Notes: generated from the letters alone by a model not told the origin. DNA of 64,000 bases from Muribaculaceae bacterium Isolate-036 (Harlan) (GCA_003833075.1 RIAY01000013.1:21849-85848); one strand, 5' to 3'; counted from the stretch's first letter, positions 23,192-33,193 are shown. Numbers and translations: made by a program.

Positions 23192-26134
23192 CTATCGGAA
23201 TTTAAAGCGCGGGAGGAGAAGCAGGGGGAGAAGGAGGAAGATTGCCGAGAGCGACATGATGAGACCGCCCATGGTGCCGGCGGCAAGGGGAAACCAGAAA
23301 CCTTCCATGGTGTCGCCTATGAGGAAGGGGATAAATCCCAAGACCGTGGAGAGCACGGTCAGCAACACTGCCGTGATCTTGCGCCGGAACGCACGAATAT
23401 ATAGTATTACAGGTCTTACACCTGCCGGAAGACGTTTCCGCATCGAGTTATATTCGTTGATGATGTAGATGGCGGCGTTGACTGTAATGCCGCAAAGAAG
23501 AATCATAGCGGCGAAACCACCTTTGTCAAATTTAAGTGAAAACAGATAGAAGGTGAGGAACACCCCTATGAATGACACGGGGATGATGAGAATCACGGCA
23601 AGTGGCTGTCGCAATGAATTAAACAGGATTGATGATATGAAGAATATGATTACCGCTACCAGAGCCAGAAGCCAATACTTCTCCCCGCTTATCTCATGAT
23701 TCCATTTGTATTCTTCCTTTTCGGCATGATATCCTAAGGGCAGTGTGGGCACATAAGCGGCAAGGATCTTGTCGAGCACCCTTTCCCCGGCTTTGCTTGA
23801 GCCGATATATTCATATTGCAGACACAGAATGTATTCCTGATCTTTCTTCACCACATCAGGGGGTGTCTGTCTCTTCTCAATGGTGGCATAATCGGAAAGT
23901 TTTATTTCCCTGCCGCCCGCACGCATGGGATGGTTCATGAATCCCCACACATCACGGTCATTTTCCATAGAGTTTAGACGTATGTATTCCGCGCCGTTAT
24001 GTCCCGCAACGAATCCGGCGCCGAGGTTTCGTCCGGTCTCATGTCTGACGGCGCGAAACAGATCCGACACCGTCAGACTGTCTTTTGCAAGTCTCACGCG
24101 GTCTATGTCAAGATAAAATTCCGTATAATCCTCTTTATAATAAGAGAATTCAGAGTTTATCGTCACCTCCTTGATGCGTCTGAGATTCAGCAATGTGTCG
24201 GCAAGTTCGCGTGCCCTTGCCGACAGCTCATCATAATTATATCCCCGCATCTTAATCCTGTAACTTCCGGCTCCCTCCCTGACATCATTATTGAACCCCT
24301 GGTCTTCAAGACCGTATACGCTCCAGCTTCCGCCTCCCAGAGTCAAGGCTTTCGACACCACATCAGACTTGAGTCTGTAAGGATATTCCCGCTGATATTC
24401 CGGTTTGAAATATATGGAAACCGATGCCCTGCGCGGTCCCGACACATATGTCTGGAACTGGCGTATCCCCTCCTGACCGCTCAGGAATGCCTCCATCTTC
24501 GAAATCAGGACATTCATCTGCGACAATGTGGCCCCATTGGGTAGACTTGCCGCAATCTCGAGAACAGGCTCGCGGTCATTATTGTCAAAATATCCACCTT
24601 CATACACTTTGGTGACAAACACATGGACCGACCATCCGAATGCCGCGGCAAAGATAATGAACACGATCCACCTGAAGCGGCAGAGAACGGTCAGTATCCT
24701 GCCATATATCCTATAAATCCTGACAACCAGACGTCGCTTCCGCTTATTTGATTTCCTGAGCACCAGTCCCATCCTCTCCACAAGAGCGGGCACGAGAAAC
24801 AGCGCAACGGCAAGAGACACCCCGAGATTGACAATAACCACAACCGTAAAGTCTTTCAACGAAAGGAGTGTCTTCTCATCGAGGAAGAACACAACAGTCA
24901 GAGCACCGACTGTGGTAAGCGTTGCGGCGAGCACAGCTGAGAACGCCCGCAGCGTGCGATGTCTCGACACATGCTCTGTCATCACTATCAGATTGTCGAT
25001 CACGAGGTTCAGCGATATCGTTATTCCGGCAAGCGAATAAAGCTGTATCTCCACCCGCAGGAAATAATAGGCAAGAAAGGCGATAGCCATATTGACCGCA
25101 AGACTGATGGCGATGATGAGCAGATAACGGAGATTCGCCGTTATCACAGCCACGAAAACCAACAACAACAGTATCGTCAGGGCGGTGCGAAAATATATCT
25201 TGTCCATTTCCTCGGCTATTGATTCCGATGCGTCATGGCTCAGATCCATCATAAAACCATCAGGGAGTGTGATCCCGTCCAGAACTCCCCTGACCCTCTT
25301 GCTCAGTTCTATCTGGTTGGCATCTTCTGCAGCCGTTATGTTGAGATAGATTGAATTAAGACCGTTAATGCGGAAATATCCTGTCGGTTCGGCTTCCCGA
25401 CGAGACACACGAGCCACGTCCGACAACGCGACGATGTGCCCGTCGCGTGCGGTCAGAAACACTTTTGCAGCATCAAGCGTATCGCAACCCGCATTCTCCC
25501 TTTCGGATATGGCATTCGACAGATCATCAGGCGACAAGCCGAGCGTCGAAAGTTTTTCGGGTGAATAATCCACCCGCCACTCCATAGGCATTGCCCCGGA
25601 AAGTTCCACGTTGTCAACACCCTTAAGCGCTATCAGGACAGGACGAATGCTCTCCTCGGCAAAATTCATGATCCGGTGTGGAGAAAGGGGGGCGTTGACA
25701 GTATAACTCATGAAAGGACGCGCAGCCTCGTCGTCAAGTTGCTTCACGGCAACACGGGGGTAGCTCACCCCCGGGGGCAATGAAGTGCGCGCTTCCCTTA
25801 CAATCACTGCCGTCTCGAAGCGGGCTTTCTCCATATCCGCGTGTCGGTCAAACTCAAGCGTGACCCGTCCTCCGTTCTTTTTTGACCGTGAAGCGATATG
25901 CTTCACGCCCGACACTCTGGCAAGCATTGCCTCCAAGGGAGCCGTGACCTCTGCCTCCACAGTGCGTGCGGACGCACCGGGGAAAGAATAACTCACATTT
26001 ACTGAGGGAAGGGTTTCCGAGGGCACAAGCTTTACCGGAAGCAACGGCATCAGCACGCACCCCAGCATAGCCATCGCCAGAAACACGACAATGACTGAAA
26101 ACGATGATATCCCTCTTTTTTTTCTCATTTCCAA
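23192..26134 (-). CDS. RND family efflux permease (second of two)
   Basis: Inner-membrane proton-driven pump of the AcrB superfamily, 980 residues. The N-terminal helix, porter subdomains (SVNVSYSFPGASARTVEAEV, LDGITLPDGFMMDLSHD), the TM4 stretch NLVIDNLIVMTEHVSRHR with the conserved Asp-Asn pair, and TM10 (ILLCGITVNAAIYIINEYN) are visible. It is shorter than typical AcrB (about 1,040) and less canonical in TM4 than its neighbour, so it may be a specialised or partner subunit. It is the last gene of adaptor, RND, TolC, RND, 8 bp after tolC. Its 3' end overlaps the split TPR gene by 213 bp, tail to tail. Confidence 0.88.
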   Translation of the reverse strand: MEMRKKRGISSFSVIVVFLAMAMLGCVLMPLLPVKLVPSETLPSVNVSYSFPGASARTVEAEVTAPLEAMLARVSGVKHIASRSKKNGGRVTLEFDRHADMEKARFETAVIVREARTSLPPGVSYPRVAVKQLDDEAARPFMSYTVNAPLSPHRIMNFAEESIRPVLIALKGVDNVELSGAMPMEWRVDYSPEKLSTLGLSPDDLSNAISERENAGCDTLDAAKVFLTARDGHIVALSDVARVSRREAEPTGYFRINGLNSIYLNITAAEDANQIELSKRVRGVLDGITLPDGFMMDLSHDASESIAEEMDKIYFRTALTILLLLVFVAVITANLRYLLIIAISLAVNMAIAFLAYYFLRVEIQLYSLAGITISLNLVIDNLIVMTEHVSRHRTLRAFSAVLAATLTTVGALTVVFFLDEKTLLSLKDFTVVVIVNLGVSLAVALFLVPALVERMGLVLRKSNKRKRRLVVRIYRIYGRILTVLCRFRWIVFIIFAAAFGWSVHVFVTKVYEGGYFDNNDREPVLEIAASLPNGATLSQMNVLISKMEAFLSGQEGIRQFQTYVSGPRRASVSIYFKPEYQREYPYRLKSDVVSKALTLGGGSWSVYGLEDQGFNNDVREGAGSYRIKMRGYNYDELSARARELADTLLNLRRIKEVTINSEFSYYKEDYTEFYLDIDRVRLAKDSLTVSDLFRAVRHETGRNLGAGFVAGHNGAEYIRLNSMENDRDVWGFMNHPMRAGGREIKLSDYATIEKRQTPPDVVKKDQEYILCLQYEYIGSSKAGERVLDKILAAYVPTLPLGYHAEKEEYKWNHEISGEKYWLLALVAVIIFFISSILFNSLRQPLAVILIIPVSFIGVFLTFYLFSLKFDKGGFAAMILLCGITVNAAIYIINEYNSMRKRLPAGVRPVILYIRAFRRKITAVLLTVLSTVLGFIPFLIGDTMEGFWFPLAAGTMGGLIMSLSAIFLLLPLLLLPRFKFR

Positions 26135-26141
26135 TGTCTCG

Positions 26142-27629
26142 TCATTTCACTCCCAGCGTCCGGTCAAAATCCGTCGGTATAGGCACTCCGAGTTCAAAAT
26201 CAAACAATGTCAGCTTACGTATCTTATAATAGCTCAGCCAGTAATTCTGCAGGGAAGTGATATAATTCTTGCTTGCCTCCTGCTGGCGGCTGTGGGAAAG
26301 CGTAAGGGTGTTGATGTCGGCTTTCCCGATGATAAACCGCTGAAGCGTCTGGGCATACGCCCTGTCGGCAAGGTCAAGAGCCTCGGCGGCACTGCCTACG
26401 AGACGCTGCCGGCTGTTGAAATCGCGTATGGTTATGACCACATCCTGCTCCATCGAAAGCTCCTCCTGTCGGGCGGCGATCTGCGCGACATTCAGATTAT
26501 TCCTGGCGATGTTGTATTTCCCTTTTCTCACTCCCCAGTCGACCAAAGGGATCGATAACGACAGCGACACCAGATCCTGCCGAAGAGGGTGACTGTAAGC
26601 CTCGCCGAAGGTGCGCGCAACCTGATTGAAACCCACAGAGGCGTTGAGGCTGAGATTAAACATCGATTCAACCCTGGTTTTGTTCACATCTCTCTGCGCT
26701 TCAAGCACGGTCTGCCGTTTAGACATTATTGCCGGACTATTCTCCCTGGCATACACCAGAGCACGGTCTTCCTGAATATTTATTGCCACAGGTTTGCCGG
26801 GCAGCACCACCTCTATCTCGGTGTCTGAATCAAGTCCGAGATAAGTGGCAAGAGAAAGGCGTGCCCTCTCTATTTCGATCCTGGCATTCTCCAGAGCGTT
26901 CTCGGCATTCACCTTGTCGAGTCGCAACGTCAGAAGATCGGTCTGGGATATGGCAGCAATGCTGAAACGACGTTCCCCGATTATCAGCAGCGTGTCGCTG
27001 GCGGCAAGATTCTCTTTTGCCAGCCGGAATTCCGTCTGCGCCAAGGCGAGAGCGAAGAAATGACTTACAGTCTCCTCCGACACTGTCTCCATGTTGTAGA
27101 CAAATTCCCTTTTCACTTTCTCATATTTCATCGGTTCAATACGCTTCTCCCAGCGGAACGCATTGTATCCGATAAGATTCTGGCGATAACCGAGTCTGAC
27201 AGGCACTGATGAAAACTGATTACCCTTCATCGCCCCGAAATTGCGCATATATTCAAGATCGCTTTCAAGATAGAGGGAGCCGCCGAGGAAATCCACATTC
27301 TGCGTAACAGTCAGCCCGGCTGAGGCTGTGTACATCTGCTGACTGCGGAACACATCGACATCCTGCTGCGAATCATAGCGCGTTGTGATGTAGCGGTAAT
27401 ATTGGGCAGGGGTCAGTTCGAGCGACATGCCGGGAAGCCGGTTTGCCTTGAACGTGCGCCATTCCCAATAGCCGGAGGCATAAAGATTACGATTGCGGAA
27501 TGCATTAAGGGAGCTGTCGTTGGCAAGACGCACGGCGTCTCCGAGCGAGAGAACCATCCTCCCTGCTCCCGAGGCTGCCACACTTCCTGCAAACAACGCT
27601 ATCGCGATTATCAGTCTTCCTATATTCAT
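26142..27629 (-). CDS. TolC-family outer-membrane efflux protein
   Basis: Outer-membrane channel partner of the RND pumps, 495 residues with a signal peptide (LIIAIALFAGSVAASGAG). Two repeats of the OEP fold are visible, with coiled-coil helices such as LALAQTEFRLAKENLAASDTLLIIGERRF and, in the second repeat, AAEALDLADRAYAQTLQRFIIGKADINTLTLSHSRQQEA (read in parts near residues 195-225 and 425-465). It lies between the two permease genes, 12 bp after the first, in the same transcript. Confidence 0.9.
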   Translation of the reverse strand: MNIGRLIIAIALFAGSVAASGAGRMVLSLGDAVRLANDSSLNAFRNRNLYASGYWEWRTFKANRLPGMSLELTPAQYYRYITTRYDSQQDVDVFRSQQMYTASAGLTVTQNVDFLGGSLYLESDLEYMRNFGAMKGNQFSSVPVRLGYRQNLIGYNAFRWEKRIEPMKYEKVKREFVYNMETVSEETVSHFFALALAQTEFRLAKENLAASDTLLIIGERRFSIAAISQTDLLTLRLDKVNAENALENARIEIERARLSLATYLGLDSDTEIEVVLPGKPVAINIQEDRALVYARENSPAIMSKRQTVLEAQRDVNKTRVESMFNLSLNASVGFNQVARTFGEAYSHPLRQDLVSLSLSIPLVDWGVRKGKYNIARNNLNVAQIAARQEELSMEQDVVITIRDFNSRQRLVGSAAEALDLADRAYAQTLQRFIIGKADINTLTLSHSRQQEASKNYITSLQNYWLSYYKIRKLTLFDFELGVPIPTDFDRTLGVK

Positions 27630-27640
27630 GTTTTCAATTA

Positions 27641-30600
27641 TTACTCTTTGTTCCCCCCTTTTTTCAAATGGCGCGGGTTGTAAATCAGATAATAGACAAG
27701 CGGTATCACAAAAATGCTGACCAGCGTTCCCACCGCCATCGAGCCGATCATGGCAACGGCGAGAGGACTCTGCAGCTCAGATCCCATGTCAGATGTGAAA
27801 AGCACAGGGAGCATCGCAAAGATTGTGGTCAGCGAAGTCATCAATATCGGTTTGAGGCGTCGCTTGCCCGCCGTATGGACAGCCTCGGCAAGCGGCATTC
27901 CCTGCCTGCGCAATTCATTGATGGAATCGAGTTTAAGAATTGAATCATTGACCACGATTCCACATGTCACGATTATTCCGATCGCCGACATCAGATTCAG
28001 TGTCTCTCCGCAGACAAGAAGGGTCAGCAATGCAAACGACACATCGACCGGAATCTCCAGAAGCACTATGAGAGGCTGCACAAAACTTTCGAACTGGGCA
28101 CAAAGAATGAAATACATCATCAGCAGCGACACAAGCAGGATTACTGTCAGCTCTTTCATCATCTTCCGGTTGGAGAAGATCGAACCGGTGAACGCCACAT
28201 CCGCCATCTCCTCTGCCATCGCGACCTCTTTCAACTTATCGATCAAAGCATCAGTTTCTCCGGCTTCCACATTAAGTTCCACAGGGAGATACTCACCCGC
28301 GCCGGAGGCGTTGATAACCCCCGGCACATCCCGCTTAACCGCGTGGGCAAGGGCGGACAGTGGAATGCCGGACCGGCTGCCATCCTTTCCTGCAGACGAA
28401 GACACCAGCTCCGTTGCAAGCAATTCATCGGGGGTTATCCCTCTGTCGGAAATTCTTACCGGTATATAATCCTGATATGACCGGAGTATAGTGGTCTGCG
28501 AACCTTTAAAAGCCACGTCTATTGTGTTGCGCACATCAGAAGCGCTGACTCCATAGAGAAGCATACGTTCAGGATCCATGCGGATATCTGTCACCTCTTG
28601 TCGCGGAATATCCTTCACATGCAACCCCGTGGCGCCTTCCACCGCTCTGCACAGGCTTGCCGCCTTTTCCACCGATCCCCCCGCATATCCGGTCATAAAA
28701 CGTGCCTCCAACGGCGCTTCCCCGGAAGAAAACACCTGCTCGAACGGATTCGACGGTACACTGAACCCACACACGGCTGCCGGATATTCTCGCCGCAGGA
28801 AAGATGTCAGGGAATCCTTGAATGCCTGCAGTTTGTCGGAGTCCGACACCCGGAAATAAAACTCGGTTTCCGACGCCCCCTTTTCAGAATTGTCGCCGAG
28901 CATGAAATCCTGTCGCCCCACAAATGCCGCCCACTCCTCGTTGTCAACCGCCCCTGCGACCTTCTCGGAGCGCACGCGATTTTCGTCTATGTTTATGTTC
29001 TCATTCCAGTTTACCGAGAGTATTGTTTCCGTACTGTCAATATGGGGCAGACGCTCCACGTCGAGAGCTTTTGCAAGCGGAAACAAAGACGCTATGACGA
29101 GAATGACAAACAATATCGTAGCCGATTTGTGGGAAAATATAAAATCAATCCCTTTGTCATACCATCCGGATCCTCTCTCCTCCCCGAAGTCTGTCTCTGT
29201 TTGCGAAATGTCTTTCTTTCTCCCTTTCTCCACGATAGAGACAAGCACAGGCAGCAATGTGATGCCCGTTGCATAGGAAGAGAACAGCCCGGCGGTGATC
29301 GAGAATGCCTGATCTGCAAATATTGCTCCGGCAATACCGCTCATGAACACGAGAGGCAGAAAGACGGCAACAGTGGTGAGCGATGAACTCAGCATCGGCG
29401 TGATCATCTCCGTCGTGCCCGCCACGCAGCTGTCTTCAAGCGAATAGCCCCGCTTGCGATACTGCATGATATTCTCCGCCACGATGACGGAATTGTCGAT
29501 CATCATACCCACGGCAAGTATGAGTCCTGCCAATGATATTATATTGATCGAAATATGGAAGAGATAGAAAAGAAGGAATGTTATGATCACGGCAACCACG
29601 ACAGTGAATCCGATAACCACCGGCATCCTCCAGTTGCGCATGAAAAGAGCGCACACAAGAAAGACAAGCACAAGACCCAAGATCAGGTTCTGACGCAAGT
29701 TGCTTATCGTGAAATCGAGAAGTTCCGTCTGGCTGCGGGTCTTGGTTATCGAGATGTCGGGATATTGGGAGGAGAAATATTCTATGGTGCTGTAAATCGC
29801 TTTGTCAAGGTCTGCCATGCCTGACGCCTCATTCTTGATCACCGCCATCGTCACGGCGCGGTGCCCATTGAAAAGAGAATACCCCTGCGCCTGACATTCA
29901 GCGAGCTCCACTTCACAGAAATCACCCAGGCGGTGCATTCGCCCGTTCTTCATCAGAGGCACATTCTCCACATCCTCCGATGTGCGCAGTTTTCCGGATA
30001 TGTGGATACTGTATTCATAATAACCATCGCGGACCGTCATGCTTCCCGGCTCGGCATTGTTGTCCTTAAGGGCTTTCTCAACGTCTGCCAAGGTTATTCC
30101 GGCAGAGTGCATGCGGTCATAATCGGGCGTTACGCGCAATTCTTTCCCCGGCACTCCGGATATATCCACCAGCGCCACTTCGGGCAGTTGTTCGAGGCGG
30201 CGTCTGACGATATTGTCGGCGACATCATAGAATCCGGGAGTGGGTCCGGAGGCGGCGGTAAGCTGGAGATAAGTCACGGGAATATCCGCCACGGATGCTT
30301 TAACAGCCTTCGGACGGCTGATATCCCGTGGAAGCGAATTCATGGCAGCGTCTATTTTCTCGTTAACCTCGATAAAGGCGAGATCCGTGTCAACGCCATA
30401 ATCCATCGTGAGTCGGATGATTCCATATCCATCGCGCGTTTCGCTCCGGATATCCGACAATCCCCCGACCTGCATCAGTTCGCGCCGGAGTGGAGCGACA
30501 ACCATGTTCTCAAGTTCGCGGGCGTCCAGAGATGCGCCGTCCGCCCTTACCGCGATCCGGGGAACATCGACATCAGGCAAGAGCGACACCGGAAGCGTCA

Positions 30601-30682
30601 CGAACGTAACACACCCTAAGATCACGAGGGCAAGAAAACTCATCAGCACGGCAATGCGCCGCTGTAACAGAAACCGTATCAA
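27641..30682 (-). CDS. RND family efflux permease (first of two)
   Basis: A 1,013-residue inner-membrane pump of the HAE/AcrB group. Landmarks: N-terminal MIRFLLQRRIAVLMSFLAL, porter motif with RPKAVKASVADIPVTYLQL, TM4 AVGMMIDNSVIVAENIMQYRK (proton-relay Asp), and the second half SAIGIIVTCGIVVNDSILKLDSI then PILMTSLTTIFAMLPVLF. It begins 15 bp after the adaptor gene. The substrate is not predictable; heavy-metal-specific motifs are not obvious, so a hydrophobic or drug-like substrate is the default inference. Confidence 0.93.
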   Translation of the reverse strand: MIRFLLQRRIAVLMSFLALVILGCVTFVTLPVSLLPDVDVPRIAVRADGASLDARELENMVVAPLRRELMQVGGLSDIRSETRDGYGIIRLTMDYGVDTDLAFIEVNEKIDAAMNSLPRDISRPKAVKASVADIPVTYLQLTAASGPTPGFYDVADNIVRRRLEQLPEVALVDISGVPGKELRVTPDYDRMHSAGITLADVEKALKDNNAEPGSMTVRDGYYEYSIHISGKLRTSEDVENVPLMKNGRMHRLGDFCEVELAECQAQGYSLFNGHRAVTMAVIKNEASGMADLDKAIYSTIEYFSSQYPDISITKTRSQTELLDFTISNLRQNLILGLVLVFLVCALFMRNWRMPVVIGFTVVVAVIITFLLFYLFHISINIISLAGLILAVGMMIDNSVIVAENIMQYRKRGYSLEDSCVAGTTEMITPMLSSSLTTVAVFLPLVFMSGIAGAIFADQAFSITAGLFSSYATGITLLPVLVSIVEKGRKKDISQTETDFGEERGSGWYDKGIDFIFSHKSATILFVILVIASLFPLAKALDVERLPHIDSTETILSVNWNENINIDENRVRSEKVAGAVDNEEWAAFVGRQDFMLGDNSEKGASETEFYFRVSDSDKLQAFKDSLTSFLRREYPAAVCGFSVPSNPFEQVFSSGEAPLEARFMTGYAGGSVEKAASLCRAVEGATGLHVKDIPRQEVTDIRMDPERMLLYGVSASDVRNTIDVAFKGSQTTILRSYQDYIPVRISDRGITPDELLATELVSSSAGKDGSRSGIPLSALAHAVKRDVPGVINASGAGEYLPVELNVEAGETDALIDKLKEVAMAEEMADVAFTGSIFSNRKMMKELTVILLVSLLMMYFILCAQFESFVQPLIVLLEIPVDVSFALLTLLVCGETLNLMSAIGIIVTCGIVVNDSILKLDSINELRRQGMPLAEAVHTAGKRRLKPILMTSLTTIFAMLPVLFTSDMGSELQSPLAVAMIGSMAVGTLVSIFVIPLVYYLIYNPRHLKKGGNKE

Positions 30683-30696
30683 ATCAATGGTAGCGT

Positions 30697-31794
30697 TTAA
30701 TGTCGGATTACCGGAGTTTGGTGGGCGAGGTTTTCGTTGCCGTCGGTAATCACTGTCTGACCGGCTGTCAACCCTTCGAGAATCTCTCGGCTGTCGAGAT
30801 TCTCAATGCCCGTGGTGACATAGTTCCACATCGCTTTGCCCTCTTCCAGTGTGAAGACAACTTCCCTGCCGGAACGGAGCACCACAGCGCTCTTCGGCAC
30901 AACCAACCGCTTGCCAAGGTTCTTGCTGACGCGCACCCGGGCATTCATGCCGTCGATCATTCCTCCGCAGGAACCCAGCGAAGCCCTTGCCTTCACAAGA
31001 CCTTTCTCATCGACCTTGGGGTTTATTTCTGTAACCTTCCCGCGACAGGAATTACCACCCGCGAAGGGTGAGACTTCAACACCGTCACCGATATGCAAGA
31101 GCGGCAATTCGCTTTCCAACACCGTGAACTCCACCTGCATGCCGCCGTCGTTTATAATTCGACAGGCGGGTTCTGAGGTCGGGGCTATGCCGAAGCGTTT
31201 GACTTTGAGATCAGCAACAACGCCGTCAAAGGGAGCGGTCAATGTGGATTGTTCAATTTCTTTCTTATTCAGGGCTATCGATGTCTCTATGCCGTCAAGA
31301 CCGCTTCTGACACGCGCCAGCCGCAACACCTCTTCCGGCACGGAAGCCTTGTCTGCCGGATCGTAACCCTGGCCTATAAGCACATCCTGCATGTCGAGAA
31401 TGGATTTCTCCCGCTCCGACAAAAGTCTGGCACGTTCCGACTCGAGTTTGAAAAGATCAAGACGGGCAAGCTTCTGACCCCGCTTCACCCGCTGACCCTC
31501 CCGCACCCACAACTCGCTCACAGGCTCGGATGAGCGGAAATACAAGTCTGCCGTTTCCCTCGCCATTATCTTGCCGTTGCTCACCATATCATGGGTTATC
31601 TCTCGCTCCGTGAGCTTCATTGTCTTCACAACCGGCATGCCTCCCTCCGAAGAAGAAGAAAGCTTTGCCGTCTTTTTAGCAGACACAGTGTCTTCTCCCT
31701 TGCTTTTATCGGAAGAACACCCTCCCCCGACCATTGTCAAGACAACAGCCGCCGTTGTTATTGTCTTTATCATTATTCCGTTCATATCAATCAT
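30697..31794 (-). CDS. Periplasmic adaptor (membrane fusion) lipoprotein of the RND pump
   Basis: HlyD/AcrA-type adaptor, 365 residues, with a lipobox (AAVVLTMVGGGCSSDKSKG, Cys near residue 26). Typical parts are the barrel-sandwich half LYFRSSEPVSELWVREGQRVKRGQKLARLD, a short alpha-hairpin, the second half STLTAPFDGVVADLKVKRFG, a beta-barrel and a C-terminal membrane-proximal domain (LVVPKSAVVLRSGREVVFTL). Upstream ATGs could shift the start by a few codons. First gene of the pump, 14 bp after the O-antigen-ligase-like gene, so the pump may share transcription with lepB. Confidence 0.9.
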   Translation of the reverse strand: MIDMNGIMIKTITTAAVVLTMVGGGCSSDKSKGEDTVSAKKTAKLSSSSEGGMPVVKTMKLTEREITHDMVSNGKIMARETADLYFRSSEPVSELWVREGQRVKRGQKLARLDLFKLESERARLLSEREKSILDMQDVLIGQGYDPADKASVPEEVLRLARVRSGLDGIETSIALNKKEIEQSTLTAPFDGVVADLKVKRFGIAPTSEPACRIINDGGMQVEFTVLESELPLLHIGDGVEVSPFAGGNSCRGKVTEINPKVDEKGLVKARASLGSCGGMIDGMNARVRVSKNLGKRLVVPKSAVVLRSGREVVFTLEEGKAMWNYVTTGIENLDSREILEGLTAGQTVITDGNENLAHQTPVIRH

Positions 31795-31807
31795 TACTTA
31801 TCACCTC

Positions 31808-33193
31808 TTACTTCTCACCTCTCACCTTTTTAAGTTCTTCCCTCATCTCCCTTGTCGCGGGTGATTCCACTTTCACAGGAAGCCCCATCGCCTCCTCGTA
31901 TGCCTTCCGGAACTTGCCGGATGAGACATCGTGCTCTTTGGCGTAGAGCATGGCAAGGAGATAATAGGGATAAAGGCGGTTGGGCAATCTATGCTTCGAT
32001 CGCGTATAATGCTCCTCAGCCTTGGCTGTCTCACCCATGTCCTCATGATTGCGTCCTATAAGGTTGAGAAACATCGGATCGCTGCTGACCTTAACCCCCA
32101 TCCTCAGCACCTCGTTTGACTTTTCATAATCTCCGTTTCCACGCAATGCTTTCCCATAGTCGAAAAGACAGCGGGCACTCCATTCCATCTCCCGCACCAA
32201 TGAATCGCATTCCTCCTTCATACTGTCAGACAGGCGGTAGCGTATTGTGTTGCCAATCCTGTTCCATTCACGTATCTGTCTTTTCCGTTCCATTATTCCA
32301 TATGCGGGAACCGACAGAATACAACCAGCCACAACACACGCTCCGGCTCTGAGCCACAATGGATAATTACGCCGATGAAATATTATCGCTCCTCCGAGAA
32401 GAAAAACCAGCAGATAGAACTCGGCAAACTGGAGGGGATACGAGGAGAAACACACTGCGGCGAAAGCCACCGCTGCTCCGCAAAGACCATGACAGCGTGA
32501 TCTCCACGCCGCCACGGCTCCGGCTGTGACAACAGCGACAAATGCAATGAAGCCCGCAATGCCGAATGCGATACCGACCTGCAGAAATTCGTTGAAAACA
32601 TATTCCGGCGCGCCGGCAACAGAGATGAACCCGGAATCAGGATGCTGGGCGAAATAATCTTCCTGAGCCTGTCCGAAAGCGCCGGCAACCCTGTCCCAGC
32701 CGACACCCAACGGGTGGGCGGACATAGCCTTGAATGCCACCATCCACATCAGCACGCGTCCCTGCGCGGAGTCGGGCTTGAGAAAATAGAGCAACGCAAG
32801 AAACGCTGTTGTCAGCACAATCACAGAAACGGCATACATCCGGAGTCTCCCTTTTTCAAACGACCTGCCGGCAGAGACGTAACGTCCGGCAGCCACCACC
32901 GCACAACCGAGCAGAGCTGCAATCCATCCTGTCCTGCCCATCAACGCCGGCATCAGTCCGATGGCAAGAAACAGGTAGGTTCCCGACAACCAGACCGCCG
33001 CTCTGTGCCTGTCGCGAAGCACCGCATGAAGCGCGACAGGGGTTATGACGGCAAGGAAGCCGCAGTAGGGACCGGGGTTGTAGAATGTGCCTGTCGCAGG
33101 ATACATGGAATTGCCGGAAGCCGCAAATCCCAGAAGCTGCAACCATCCGAACACACATTCCACCAATCCGAAAACAATTGTCAGTTGAGCCAT
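31808..33193 (-). CDS. O-antigen-ligase-like membrane protein with TPR tail
   Basis: A 461-residue multi-pass membrane protein. The N-terminal two thirds hold about ten hydrophobic segments and a Wzy/WaaL-like core (GNSMYPATGTFYNPGPYCGF, RVLMWMVAFKAMSAHPLGVGWDRV, then APEYVFNEFLQVGIAFGIAGF); the last 150 residues are soluble TPR-like repeats (CLFDYGKALRGNGDYEKSNEVLRMG, MGETAKAEEHYTRSK). Enzymes of this fold transfer sugars or polymerise glycans on the periplasmic side. It overlaps lepB by 13 bp, so a link between protein processing and glycan transfer is suggested. Substrate unknown. Confidence 0.7.
   Translation of the reverse strand: MAQLTIVFGLVECVFGWLQLLGFAASGNSMYPATGTFYNPGPYCGFLAVITPVALHAVLRDRHRAAVWLSGTYLFLAIGLMPALMGRTGWIAALLGCAVVAAGRYVSAGRSFEKGRLRMYAVSVIVLTTAFLALLYFLKPDSAQGRVLMWMVAFKAMSAHPLGVGWDRVAGAFGQAQEDYFAQHPDSGFISVAGAPEYVFNEFLQVGIAFGIAGFIAFVAVVTAGAVAAWRSRCHGLCGAAVAFAAVCFSSYPLQFAEFYLLVFLLGGAIIFHRRNYPLWLRAGACVVAGCILSVPAYGIMERKRQIREWNRIGNTIRYRLSDSMKEECDSLVREMEWSARCLFDYGKALRGNGDYEKSNEVLRMGVKVSSDPMFLNLIGRNHEDMGETAKAEEHYTRSKHRLPNRLYPYYLLAMLYAKEHDVSSGKFRKAYEEAMGLPVKVESPATREMREELKKVRGEK

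Larger units (their letters stand above)
20294..23404 (+). pseudogene. Membrane TPR regulator gene split by an IS4-family insertion
   Basis: The 5' part (20294-21047) encodes a lipoprotein-type signal (WVVNCGCSRHGS) and TPR-like helices ending ILMELYNDG; the 3' part resumes at 22268 with NDGYKFKSLNWCKLSDNYY, more TPRs, a membrane segment (ASIIILALIIIIAIGLIITLRL cut here, about 125 residues from the resumption), a coiled coil and a helical C-terminus. Removing the 1220-bp IS and one target copy joins both parts in frame, so it was one protein of about 600 residues. Such TPR-membrane proteins are commonly putative regulators in Bacteroides. It is divergent from the NVEALA operon and was probably its regulator. 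The last 213 bp overlap the RND gene end antisense. Confidence 0.85.

Noticed and set aside
22253..23404. Independent gene with its own start at 22253
   Set aside because: The first codons are IS end sequence; the frame is the in-frame continuation of the gene at 20294 through the target duplication.
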